From the NCBI GenBank assembly GCA_964036045.1, contig OZ038383.1, positions 13,470,430-13,534,429 on the forward strand: a stretch of 64,000 nucleotides of DNA. Direction: 5' to 3'. Origin of the DNA: Eutreptiella sp. 'Long Island Sound 2002' (lineage: Eukaryota > Euglenozoa > Euglenophyceae > Eutreptiales > Eutreptiaceae). The notes below the pieces were generated by a model. That model made no database searches. It was not told the origin of the DNA and saw nothing but the letters and a program-made list of their open reading frames with translations. Both the position numbers and the translations under genes were made by a program. Below are positions 12,192 to 20,232 of the stretch, in pieces (the stretch's first letter is position 1; each line of letters opens with the position of its first letter).

Positions 12192-13405
12192 GCCAGGGGG
12201 ACATGTCAACCACAGAGCAGCTGGACGGCGAAGGGGCATGGTCGTGGGAAAAGCTGCGGGCCCAAGACGAAAATGTGCTCGACTGGGCGTGGTGCAGCCT
12301 CATGGGGGAGCACTGGCGCGCAACGGAGGTGCCCACCGAGAGCAGGCATGGGGTACTCGACGCGGGGGTGCGATTCTGGACGAAGACGGCCAGGCTGAAC
12401 ACCTCCAAGCTGGCCCTGCTGTTCAATCGCACACTCAACGTGTGCCTGGTCTGCAAAAATTTTATGGCCTACAGGGATGCATTCCTGTTTGGGTTAAGCC
12501 TGGCGTGGGGCATCGAAGTCCCCGATTTGGAGTTGGCGCAGCCGCAATCAGAGGCGGCTTTTGAGCTCTGCGCGTCTCTGCAGGACCTGGAGCGAGCGGC
12601 CGCGGGAGGACACCATCACGGCGGCCACGTGGGGACAGTCGACGCGGGGCCATCAGCGGGTACGCAGCCGGGGAAGGTGCCTGCCGGAGGAGGCATCGGA
12701 GCGGACGACGAGGACGGCAAGGAGGAGCGGGGCGAACGGGACAAGTGGAACCGCCTGACGACGCGCGCGGTCCGGAGCATGCGCAGGTGGGCGGGAGCGC
12801 CCCGGTGGACTATCAAGCTGTGCAAGGCCCTGGAATCCCAGCTGCGAGAGGACGAGGAGATGGGGGCCGAGGGGCCACCACCGCTGGCAGCAAAGGTGTG
12901 GAAGATCCTGTTGGACTGTGACGTCACTGGGGCTGATGACCTAAAGGCCAAGATGAAGGAAAAGCGGCGCAAGGAGAAGAAGAAGGCGCGACGGCAGCGA
13001 AAGAAGGACCGGAAGCGAAAGGGAAAAGGGCGCGCCGGGAAAGACAACAGCAGCGACAGCGAGGACAGCAGCACGAGCGGCAGCGGCACGACGTCAAGCA
13101 GCTCTTCATCATCCTCCGGGAGGTCACGGGGACGGAGGCGTAGATCGCCGCAGAGGAGTACCGCGCGCCATGCGGGCAGCAGCATAGCGGGCCGCAAGGA
13201 AGGCGAGATCTGGCGCGGGACAGGCTCCGCGGCCAACACCGAGTTCACCCTGCTGAACGGGAGGCGTCACTTCAAGTCCAAGCGCACGGGAGCGTGGGAA
13301 GATTGCACGGACCCCCCGAAGACGAAGTGTGGAGACTGTGGGCAGGCCCACTGGTATTTTGATCGCGACGAGTGGGGCTGCACGCGGGGAAAAGGGACGA
13401 GGTGA
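12158..13405 (+). CDS. gag: Gag-like protein of the tyrosine-recombinase element
   Basis: About 415 residues from 12158, or 400 from the Met at 12203 (MSTTEQLDGEGAWSWEKL), which avoids starting inside the A1 repeat. The N-terminal 140 residues are a folded-looking, Trp-rich region with no family I can name. A strongly basic Lys/Arg block follows (about 265-290), then a Ser-rich and Arg-rich tract. The C-terminus has a Cys/His motif CGDCGQAHWYFDRDEWGC (C-x2-C-x3-H-x9-C), a variant zinc knuckle probably used for RNA binding. The frame ends at TGA 13403-13405, and the recombinase follows in the same frame. Confidence 0.65.
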   Translation: MSVSFNFKSEGRQGDMSTTEQLDGEGAWSWEKLRAQDENVLDWAWCSLMGEHWRATEVPTESRHGVLDAGVRFWTKTARLNTSKLALLFNRTLNVCLVCKNFMAYRDAFLFGLSLAWGIEVPDLELAQPQSEAAFELCASLQDLERAAAGGHHHGGHVGTVDAGPSAGTQPGKVPAGGGIGADDEDGKEERGERDKWNRLTTRAVRSMRRWAGAPRWTIKLCKALESQLREDEEMGAEGPPPLAAKVWKILLDCDVTGADDLKAKMKEKRRKEKKKARRQRKKDRKRKGKGRAGKDNSSDSEDSSTSGSGTTSSSSSSSSGRSRGRRRRSPQRSTARHAGSSIAGRKEGEIWRGTGSAANTEFTLLNGRRHFKSKRTGAWEDCTDPPKTKCGDCGQAHWYFDRDEWGCTRGKGTR

Positions 13406-14755
13406 ACCGCAGAGCGGGATCTGCCCATTGCCGATGGCGCCGAGCGGCTCGGGCAGGCCCTGCGTGGGGGCTGGGGAGCCGGCTACGACGCATCTGTCGT
13501 CCGAGGGCTCAGCGACACGACCCTCGAGGGGTATCTGCAGGCGCTCAGCCACCTCAGAAGGAGAGAGAGGATGCAGCCAGGATGCCACAGGCGACGGGTC
13601 CTGGAAGACGAGCTCGCCTCCCTGGTCGAGAAGGGCATGGGAGAAAGCGCAGTCAAAAAGGTTCTGTCCGCGGTGCGACTACTCGAAAAACTGGGGTGGC
13701 TGCGCCGCACTGTCCGACCGGGAGACTGGTACCTCGCGGTGGGGGCAGCAAAGGCCGCCGAAAAGGCAGGACGGACGACAGTTAAGGAGTGGGCCAGCAT
13801 GGGCGCACTACAACACATGGCTGCCGCTGCAGGGTCGGCCGCGGAGTGGGAAATCGTCGCCCTTGCCGCGCTGTCTTGCTCGCACTGCCTCAGGGCCAGC
13901 GAGGCCATCACCGCCCGCGCCGACGGAGAGGAGCTGGTCTTCACGGGAACGAAGTCGCGGGCCGGAGAGCAGCGACAGAGCATGGGGCCGTGGGGGGCGA
14001 GATGGGCAGGATTCCTGGCGCGGCTGCGCGCCCTCCACGGCTATCACCCGGACCGACCAGCGTGGTTCCGGGGGCGAGACGGGCTGCACGACGGGCTGCG
14101 GGGCCTCCTCGACAGGCCGGGTGGCAGCTACAAAAATACGCGCTGGCACTCGTTCCGCAGATACGGCGCTGCGCAACTGTACGGTCTCGGCCTCCCGGTG
14201 CGCTTCATTATGCTCTGGGGGGGCTGGAAGACGCCGGCGGTTGCGCAAATCTACTACACGGCGCCCCCGCGGTGGAGCTTCGTGCGTGGGGGACCCCTGG
14301 TGCAGCCGGCATGGGATGGCAGGACCCCAAAAGCGGAGATGGCGGCGGGCACCACGCTCGGCATGTGGCCCGGCTGGGTGCGGCGCGAGCTCGAAGTCCC
14401 CGCTATCCGACCTGCTGGGCCTGGGTCGCGTGGGGCTGCCGGCAGCGAGGCGGGTCGCAAGAGGACGCGGACAACGCCGCCGCGGGTCACGGTGGTCGAA
14501 GTCGAGGAGTCGCCGAAGGAGAAGCCGCAGAAGGCGCAGCGACATTCGGGGCGCTCAACGGCAAGGCCAAGGGCGCAAAGGCAGCTGCAAGTCGAGCGGC
14601 GAGAGGAGCCAACGGCCAGAGCAGTGGAGCCGGAAGGCGGAGACGGAGACCAAGTCGGTGGGCGGGGCCGCGGGGGATCCGCCAGCGGTGCTGCCGAGAC
14701 ACCGGCGGGTGGCAGAGGCAATAAGCCGCCTGCCAGGCGTCAAAGCAGGACGTAA
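13406..14755 (+). CDS. Tyrosine recombinase (integrase) of the element
   Basis: The frame is open from the codon after the Gag TGA (13406) to TAA at 14755, in the same frame as Gag. The first Met is at 13571, but the upstream 55 codons read like the start of a SAM-like core-binding domain (GYDASVVRGLSDTTLEGYLQ), so readthrough of the TGA is likely. The catalytic set is visible: Arg in HCLRASE, Lys in TGTKSRAG, H-x-x-R in WHSFRRYG, Trp in GGWKTP, then Tyr in AQIYYT. This is the lambda-integrase fold expected to insert the circular cDNA. The C-terminal 100 residues are low-complexity and overlap the start of the RT frame. Confidence 0.75.
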   Translation, partial: TAERDLPIADGAERLGQALRGGWGAGYDASVVRGLSDTTLEGYLQALSHLRRRERMQPGCHRRRVLEDELASLVEKGMGESAVKKVLSAVRLLEKLGWLRRTVRPGDWYLAVGAAKAAEKAGRTTVKEWASMGALQHMAAAAGSAAEWEIVALAALSCSHCLRASEAITARADGEELVFTGTKSRAGEQRQSMGPWGARWAGFLARLRALHGYHPDRPAWFRGRDGLHDGLRGLLDRPGGSYKNTRWHSFRRYGAAQLYGLGLPVRFIMLWGGWKTPAVAQIYYTAPPRWSFVRGGPLVQPAWDGRTPKAEMAAGTTLGMWPGWVRRELEVPAIRPAGPGSRGAAGSEAGRKRTRTTPPRVTVVEVEESPKEKPQKAQRHSGRSTARPRAQRQLQVERREEPTARAVEPEGGDGDQVGGRGRGGSASGAAETPAGGRGNKPPARRQSRT

Positions 14756-16515
14756 GGACATGGTCAGGGGGGCGGTTCTGGGGCTGCTGGAGGCTGAGCG
14801 GGCCCTGGTGGGGGGAAGCGAGGACACAGCGGTGGGCGAAAAATCAATTTTGGAGGCGGCACTGGGGGGGGTGGCGGAAGAGGGTTTGGAGGGCGAAGAG
14901 GACGGGTATTACTCATCAGAAGAGGAGGGGGACATCCCGGAGGGGGCGGCTGCGGCGGGTCTGGGGGAGGCGGGGGAAGTCACAGTGCACCAGTCCCTGT
15001 GGGACAGGCTCGTACCGCGGGGGCTGGCGGCAGTGTACGCCCAGTCGCAGGGGGGGGGGGGGGTTAGAATCGCGCTGCCCAAAGCTGCCACTGATGATGC
15101 GAGCCATCCGGGCAAATACGAAGGGGGTAAAGCGCACAAGGCTGCGCCCCACCGCCCGAGCGTTTTTACGCCCGAAAAATCGGGAGAAATGTCGTATGAT
15201 TTTAGACGCCACCCCAATAAATGAGGCCGACGCGCGCAGCCCGGCGAAATTCCGGCTGCCAGGCCTTGAGGGTCTGAGGGACTGGCTGAGGGGGGAGGTG
15301 GGGGGGGGTAAAGCCCCCTGGCTGGCGAAATTAGACATTCAGAACGCATTCTGGAGCATAAAGCTGCCGCGCCTGTGGCGCCGCATTTTCGTCTTACGCT
15401 CCGCGGACGGCAGGGCGTACAGGTACACGCGTCTGCCCTTCGGCTGGCGCTACTCGCCACTGGTGTGCCAGACCTTGGTCCGCAGTATCGTCGCAGGGGC
15501 CCTTCGGGGGACCTCGGCAAGGGCCTGGGTCTACATTGATGATATATTGTTCTGTGCAGGCAGCAAAAGGGAGCTGAGGAGTGCGGTCCGCAGAGTCACG
15601 AGCCGCCTGCGGCGGGCCGGTTTTATAATTAGCATTAAAAGTGAGCCCAAGCCTGTGCGTGCCATCAGCTTCATTGGAAAGCATATAGACAGCAAACAGA
15701 GAACCATACAGAACGCCAAGGGTGGAGTCCAGAGCGCGCTGCGTGCGTGGGTGCGTGCCGTGGGTCGGGGTACCGTGGAGCCGCGGCGCCTCCGCAAGCT
15801 GCTGGGGCAGCTCTGCTGGCTGTCGCGGCCGGGGGCGGGGCTTTCCTGTTTTATGGCAGGCAGCTACAGGGCGCTGGAGGCAGGGTCCAGGGTTTTCACA
15901 AGAGGCATGGCGCGCGGGTTGGGCACTGTGCTGGTTTTTAGTGCAGTGGCACACACGTACCCCCCCGAACGCCCCAAGAATCCCACAGCAGAGCACTCCC
16001 CACGCACAGACGGAATCCAGTTTTTCACAGATGCGGCTGAGGAGGGACGCGGCTTCAGGGTGGTCATTGTGGGCGCGACGCTGCACAGGTCGTCGCGTTG
16101 CCCACAGTGGATCCGCACGCTTCAGCAGGCAGAATTCTATGGCGTATATATGGCGTGCAAAATGGCGGTCTATATGGGATGGAAGGTGGTGACTGTAGGA
16201 ACGGACAGCGAAGTCTCCCGCTGCCAAACTATGGGGATGCGGGCAGCAGCAGGATGCCCGGTCCAGCAACGAATCCTGCGACGCATATTCTGGCTCCGAC
16301 TCTGGAGCAATCTGCAAATAGGCACCTTCTGGGTCGAGTCCGCGCTGAATCCCGCGGACCCCATGAGCCGGTTAAAGTCCCTCCCGTCCCGCAAGGCGGC
16401 AATACAAGCCGCAGAAGAGCGACGCCGACAGTGGAGCGGGACTCCGCAGCGTTATAAACATCTGGAGTATCTCCCCAGGTCCCCCTGGATGCTGAGAGCG
16501 GGCGAGGGCCGATGA
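14646..16515 (+). CDS. Reverse transcriptase-RNase H, with apparent frame change at a poly(G) run
   Basis: RT motifs: KLDIQNAFWSIKLP (motif A), LPFGWRYSPLVCQTL (motif B) and WVYIDDILF (motif C, catalytic YIDD). RNase H follows with FFTDAAEEG, GTDSEVS and NPADPMSR. The RT frame proper is open from about 15043 (first Met 15094) to TGA 16515. Upstream, a different frame (about 14646-15050) encodes an acidic, plausible N-terminal extension ending in a Gly run. The two frames meet at 14 consecutive G (15050-15063). Either the run has changed length by mutation or sequencing error, or it is a slippage site. Confidence 0.75.
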
Positions 16516-16592
16516 GGGGGGGGGGGGGAGTTTCGGGGAAGAGAGAAGCTGAGAGTCCCAACGAAATTCCAGCTCGCATTCGCGAGCACACT

Positions 16593-16660
16593 GCGCCCGT
16601 CGGTCCATGGAGGACATCAGTGTTGTGCTCGCAGGGTGTCAGGGGAGGCGGGTGCTGAAC
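16593..16660 (+). repeat. Split direct repeat B1
   Basis: 68 bp, repeated at 16872-16939. Its last base is shared with the first base of A2. Confidence 0.85.
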
Positions 16661-16785
16661 CTTAGTTGCGTAGCTCACGAAGCAAAGTAGGTTCAGCCCA
16701 CACAGCCTCCCCAGCTCCTTCCCCCCCTCCATCGAACCTTCCATCTCTCCCATGTCAGTCTCTTTTAATTTTAAGAGCGAGGGCC
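16660..16785 (+). repeat. Split direct repeat A2
   Basis: 126-bp copy of the left terminal repeat at 12066-12191. It lies internally, between B1 and an 86-bp unique spacer. Confidence 0.85.
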
Positions 16786-16871
16786 CGCCCGCCCGCCCAG
16801 AAGTCTATGTCCCGCAGCGCACGCGCGGGGAAGCAGGACCAGACGCCAGACAATCATGCGATCACAGTCAG

Positions 16872-16939
16872 GCGCCCGTCGGTCCATGGAGGACATCAGT
16901 GTTGTGCTCGCAGGGTGTCAGGGGAGGCGGGTGCTGAAC
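16872..16939 (+). repeat. Split direct repeat B2 (right terminus)
   Basis: 68-bp copy of B1 that marks the right end of the tyrosine-recombinase element. The sequence after it (TTTGATCATTT) differs from that after B1. Confidence 0.85.
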
Positions 16940-17275
16940 TTTGATCATTTGCTTCCACCTCATTGGGGGAGCGGCAGCGCGCCAAGCATCTTTTTGGGCC
17001 CCTTTTGACACGGAGCCGTAATCTAGGCTTCTTGTGTGGCCCCTTTCCGGTTGAAGATATGGGTAATGCCCCTTTTCACAAGTTTTTTGTTCAATACCCG
17101 TATTTTTTTTACCTTCTTATGCATTTTGGATGTGGCATATTTGAATTGTCACCCATTTTTTACCCGTTTTCACCCATATTTACCCATTTTCCATCCCTCT
17201 TTTCTCCCCACTATGGGGAACCCAAGAAGGTCGGCCGATGTAGCCACATTGATCTATCCCCACTATGGGGACCAA

Positions 17276-17711
17276 GGGTGGATATAACAGTGACGACATT
17301 ACCAGGGTGGGGGTGGCGGGGGGGGGGGGGGGCGTTGAGCCAGGAGGCAGTGATGACGGAATGACGATTACGATTTGCTCCTTTTTCACTTTACAAGTAT
17401 GTGTGTTCGCAGAGTTGGTTGAATTTGCAGCTGCGCTACCACCATAAAGCACTGTGCACTGTAGTGTTTTGTGTCAAGGAGGATAGATTGGTGCAGTAGT
17501 ACAGTGGTATATGCGTAGTCTTGAGATTTACAGGTCCTTGGTTCAAGCCCTATTGGGCTCAAGACCCTGGCGCCTTTTTTGGCCATCAGTCCTGTTGTCA
17601 AACTGCTGGCAAAATTGCCGTTCAGTCACATAGGTAAATCGTAATCGTAATCGTCATCGGGGGGGGGAGGGGCTAGGGGGGGGGACCACCCCCCCCCCAC
17701 TGTATCCACCC
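17276..17711. mobile_element. 436-bp foldback element enclosing a Pol III unit
   Basis: The outer arms begin GGGTGGATA...CAGTG at 17276 and end in the reverse complement CACTGTATCCACCC at 17711. The inner parts of the arms also pair: 17352-17376 (GATGACG...ATTACGATTT) with 17636-17658 (AAATCGTAATCG...GTCATC). G-rich or C-rich runs fill each arm between these parts. The centre is a unique segment that includes the tRNA-like unit listed next. It could be a MITE that captured a SINE, or a composite repeat. Confidence 0.45.
17485..17580 (+). ncRNA. tRNA-like Pol III transcription unit (SINE-like)
   Basis: A box A-like block, TAGTACAGTGGTA at 17497-17509, is followed about 30 bases later by a box B-like block, GGTTCAAGCCC at 17540-17550. 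A run of six T (17575-17580) then provides a Pol III terminator. The spacing fits a tRNA-derived promoter. The cloverleaf is not complete enough for a functional tRNA, so I read it as a SINE head or tRNA-derived small RNA. Confidence 0.5.
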
Positions 17712-17712
17712 C

Positions 17713-17850
17713 TGATGGGGACCCCGAGAAGGCACGGGTGATGTAGCCGTATTGATCTATCCCTACTATGGGGACCCCAAGAAGGCAGGGGTGATGTAGC
17801 CATTCTGCCCACAAGTGGGCCCCTGAGGCGGCAGGGGTGATGTAGCCATG
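17713..17850. repeat. Tandem repeat of about 50-bp units (GGCAGGGGTGATGTAGCC)
   Basis: Three successive imperfect units share TGGGGACCCC..., GAAGGCA(C/G)GGGTGATGTAGCC and a short variable tail. Related single or double units lie at 17205-17275 and at 21785-21900, so the same family is dispersed on both sides of the RAE1 gene. Confidence 0.6.
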
Positions 17851-19227
17851 CTGAGTGACAAAGGAAGCCGGAGCATTTACGTTGATCGCTTCTGGGGGCA
17901 AGTGCTAAGGAAGTACCTTCGGGGAACCCAAGGCCGTTGTGGCATTGGAGTTTAGTTAGGAACATCTAGCGTGGCGGCCCTAATGAGTTGCACCCTTCCA
18001 TGCGTGTTTTGTTGCCTTTCACGCTATTTTGCATTCGGAGGCAGGTCCGTCACCCACCTTATGGGCCATGGGACCATGTCCCGCCTCATGTTTGGACTGA
18101 TAAAAGCAACTCAGCCACCACGCAAAATGAGGGAGAGGATGAGGTAGATGTCCGTATGTTATGCTGTCAGAAGCGCTCCACCATCACAGTTTGTGGTGAG
18201 TGCCAGGAGCATTAGTGCAAAGAATGTATTGATGCCCACACTTGTGGGGAACAAGTTGTTTATTAGGCAATACATGATGGACACACATTGATGTTGAATT
18301 CAACTATTTGGACTTATGCAACGTGCTTTGTAGGGAAGGTTTGCGGTCCACTCTGGTCGACTTGGGGGGCTCCTATGGGGGAGGGTAAATCTGGGATTAA
18401 AGCCGGGATACTTAAAACAAAAGTAGCGCGCCGGGCGCGCGCCGGGCAAACACCCCCCCAATGAAATCAGTGCTAAGCCCATCCCCCGGCACCTCCTCCC
18501 CTAGCGCCATCTCCTCCCGCTAGTTCATTACAAGGGAACGCAATTCATGCCTCTACACCCGTGCCTCCGATTCGAGACTGAGCAGGAGACACTTCAAAGA
18601 CATGACTCCAATTTTTTTAACGGGCCTTTTAGTTGGTCACTGCGTCTGTTTTGATCAGAGCGAGAAAACCGGTGAAGTAACAGGGGCAAGAACACCAAAA
18701 AGGACGGAAGCGTTTGAGGAGGAGGAAGCATTGCAGGCACATCGATCGTGACATCAGCGAGGCCGCAATGCACACAATACGGCTTTTCCAACTCAACAAC
18801 AATCAGCTTTTCCCACAGATCCATGTTGCCCTTGAGGTTATCAGGGCGTAATATTGACACCAGCTTCTGAAGGCCTTGGGTTAAAGGGGAAAAGCCGCAC
18901 TGCGCACGCACAGTGTGCACTGGACAACCGTGATCGCAACCACTCTGCTGCCATCAGCGGTTTCACCTGAAGGAAGTTCGCCCATTTGGACACAACTCCC
19001 GGCCCCAGTGCACCGCCTCCCATCTATCACCCCCTTTCGCTGGGACGGGTGCCTCCTGGAGGGATCCTACGGGATGGCGACCGGCATCGTCACGATGGCC
19101 AGCAACGGGTGCCCACTGCACGGTCGGCGTGAGCACCTTCCCCTTGAGGCAGAGGGAGGGGGCTCCACATCGCCATCCAACGCCCTTTTTTGCCTTCCCA
19201 GTGCCCCATCACTTTTCATGGTACATC
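17851..19227. other. Intergenic region upstream of RAE1
   Basis: No complete gene is recognised. A plus-strand stretch near 18060-18270 encodes a Cys-rich segment (CCQKRST, then CGECQEH, an in-frame stop, then CKECIDAHTCG) that could be a decayed zinc-binding domain. A minus-strand frame at 18594-18920 has average protein composition but no match I know. The RAE1 promoter and 5' leader presumably lie in the last few hundred bases, and a pyrimidine-rich stretch ending in CCCAG at 19201 could be a splice acceptor for a non-coding first exon. Confidence 0.4.
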
Positions 19228-20232
19228 ATGTTTGGCCAGCCTGCCGCCGCGCCAGACGTCGATGTGCCCCAGCCCCCCACGGCCCTTATCTCTAGCGTCT
19301 CCATCGGCTCCTGCCAAGGCGTGCACTGCCTGTTCGCCGGGTCCTGGGACAACCAGGTCCGGGCGTGGGAGTACCGCAAGGACACCCGGGCCGTGGCCGC
19401 CAAGGCCTCCATCGCCCACAGTGCCCCGGTGCTGGCGCTGCACGCCACCACCGATGGCCACTGCTTCTCCGGATCCTGCGACAACACTGTGAAGATGTGG
19501 CGCTTGGGCGGCGAGCCCACGCAGGTGGCGCAGCATGAGCAGCCGGTGTCCGCCGTGCGCGCCATCCCCGAAATGGGGGCGCTCCTGACGGCCTCTTGGG
19601 ACAAGTCCGTGAAGCTTTGGGACGTGCGCAGCAACCCCGCCCGCCCCCAGGGCACCGTGCCTCTGCCGGACAAGTGCTATGCGATGGATGTGCAGCCGCC
19701 GCTGGCGGTGTTCGCGTGCGCCGACCGGGGGGTCGTGTGGTACGACCTCACGATGAACGCCCCGCAGAACCACGTGTCCCCCCTCAAGTTCCAGACGCGC
19801 AGCGTCTGCTGCTTCGCCGACAAGTCCGGCTACGCGATCAGCTCCATCGAGGGGCGCTTGGCCGTGCAGAACTTCAACGGGTCAATGCAGCTGCGCACCA
19901 AGTGCCACAAGGGCCCGGACAACAAGCAGCCGGGCCATCCGGCGCACTCGCTGTCGGCCTTTCCCCTGCCACAGCGGGCGGACGTTTTCGCCTCCGCCGG
20001 CGGGGACGGGGTCGTGGCGTTCTACGACAAGCAGCACAAGTCGAAGGTGCACACCATTGTAGCCGGGCCGCCGGTGGTGGCGGGGCAGTTCAGTGCGGAC
20101 GGCGCGCTCTATGCGTACGCCACGTGTTATGACTTTATGCGGGGCCCCGAGGGTGCGAACCCAAACGTTACGCCCGCCATTAAGATTCACTCAGTAACGG
20201 AGCAGGAGCTGGCTCCGAAACCAAAGAGTTAG
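19228..20232 (+). CDS. RAE1: RAE1/Gle2-family mRNA export factor (WD40 propeller)
   Basis: An intact, intronless frame of 334 residues. I start it at 19228 (MFGQPAAAPDVDVPQPPTAL) because the family begins with a short FG-containing leader and the 33 upstream codons look non-coding. WD-type blades include AGSWDNQVRAWEY, SGSCDNTVKMWRL and TASWDKSVKLWDV. The family-specific stretches LPDKCYAMDV, SIEGRLAVQNF, KCH and the closing AYATCYDF are present and in order. RAE1/Gle2 is a seven-bladed propeller that binds the Nup98 GLEBS motif at the nuclear pore, supports mRNA export and has a spindle role in animals. The length is slightly below the animal protein (about 368). The gene ends at TAG 20230-20232. 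Confidence 0.9.
   Translation: MFGQPAAAPDVDVPQPPTALISSVSIGSCQGVHCLFAGSWDNQVRAWEYRKDTRAVAAKASIAHSAPVLALHATTDGHCFSGSCDNTVKMWRLGGEPTQVAQHEQPVSAVRAIPEMGALLTASWDKSVKLWDVRSNPARPQGTVPLPDKCYAMDVQPPLAVFACADRGVVWYDLTMNAPQNHVSPLKFQTRSVCCFADKSGYAISSIEGRLAVQNFNGSMQLRTKCHKGPDNKQPGHPAHSLSAFPLPQRADVFASAGGDGVVAFYDKQHKSKVHTIVAGPPVVAGQFSADGALYAYATCYDFMRGPEGANPNVTPAIKIHSVTEQELAPKPKS

Larger units (their letters stand above)
12066..16939 (+). mobile_element. Tyrosine-recombinase (DIRS-order) retrotransposon with split direct repeats
   Basis: A 126-bp sequence A occurs at 12066-12191 (A1) and 16660-16785 (A2). A 68-bp sequence B occurs at 16593-16660 (B1) and 16872-16939 (B2). The order A1-coding-B1-A2-B2 is the split-direct-repeat layout of PAT, Ngaro and VIPER elements. 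B1 and A2 abut at 16660, as expected if they record the joint of a circular intermediate. The two copies of each repeat are essentially identical, which implies recent insertion. The coding order is Gag, tyrosine recombinase, then RT-RNase H. This resembles what I recall of VIPER, and differs from DIRS1 and PAT, where the recombinase comes last. No target duplication is expected for this class. Confidence 0.85.

Noticed and set aside
13329-14640. Overlapping open frame (first part of a 631-codon frame) across the tyrosine recombinase
   Set aside because: Ser/Arg/Gly-rich shadow of the recombinase frame. Only its last part (from about 14646) looks like real coding sequence.
17485-17580. Functional tRNA gene
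   Set aside because: Box A, box B and a terminator are present, but the acceptor and anticodon arms do not pair well enough for a cloverleaf.
18060-18270. Cys-rich segment as a piggyBac-type zinc finger
   Set aside because: Spacing of the cysteines is only roughly similar, a stop interrupts it, and no DDE transposase domain is nearby.
18594-18920. Minus-strand frame of 108 codons upstream of RAE1
   Set aside because: Ordinary composition but no family recognised, no start context and no supporting neighbouring exons; kept only as a note in the intergenic entry.
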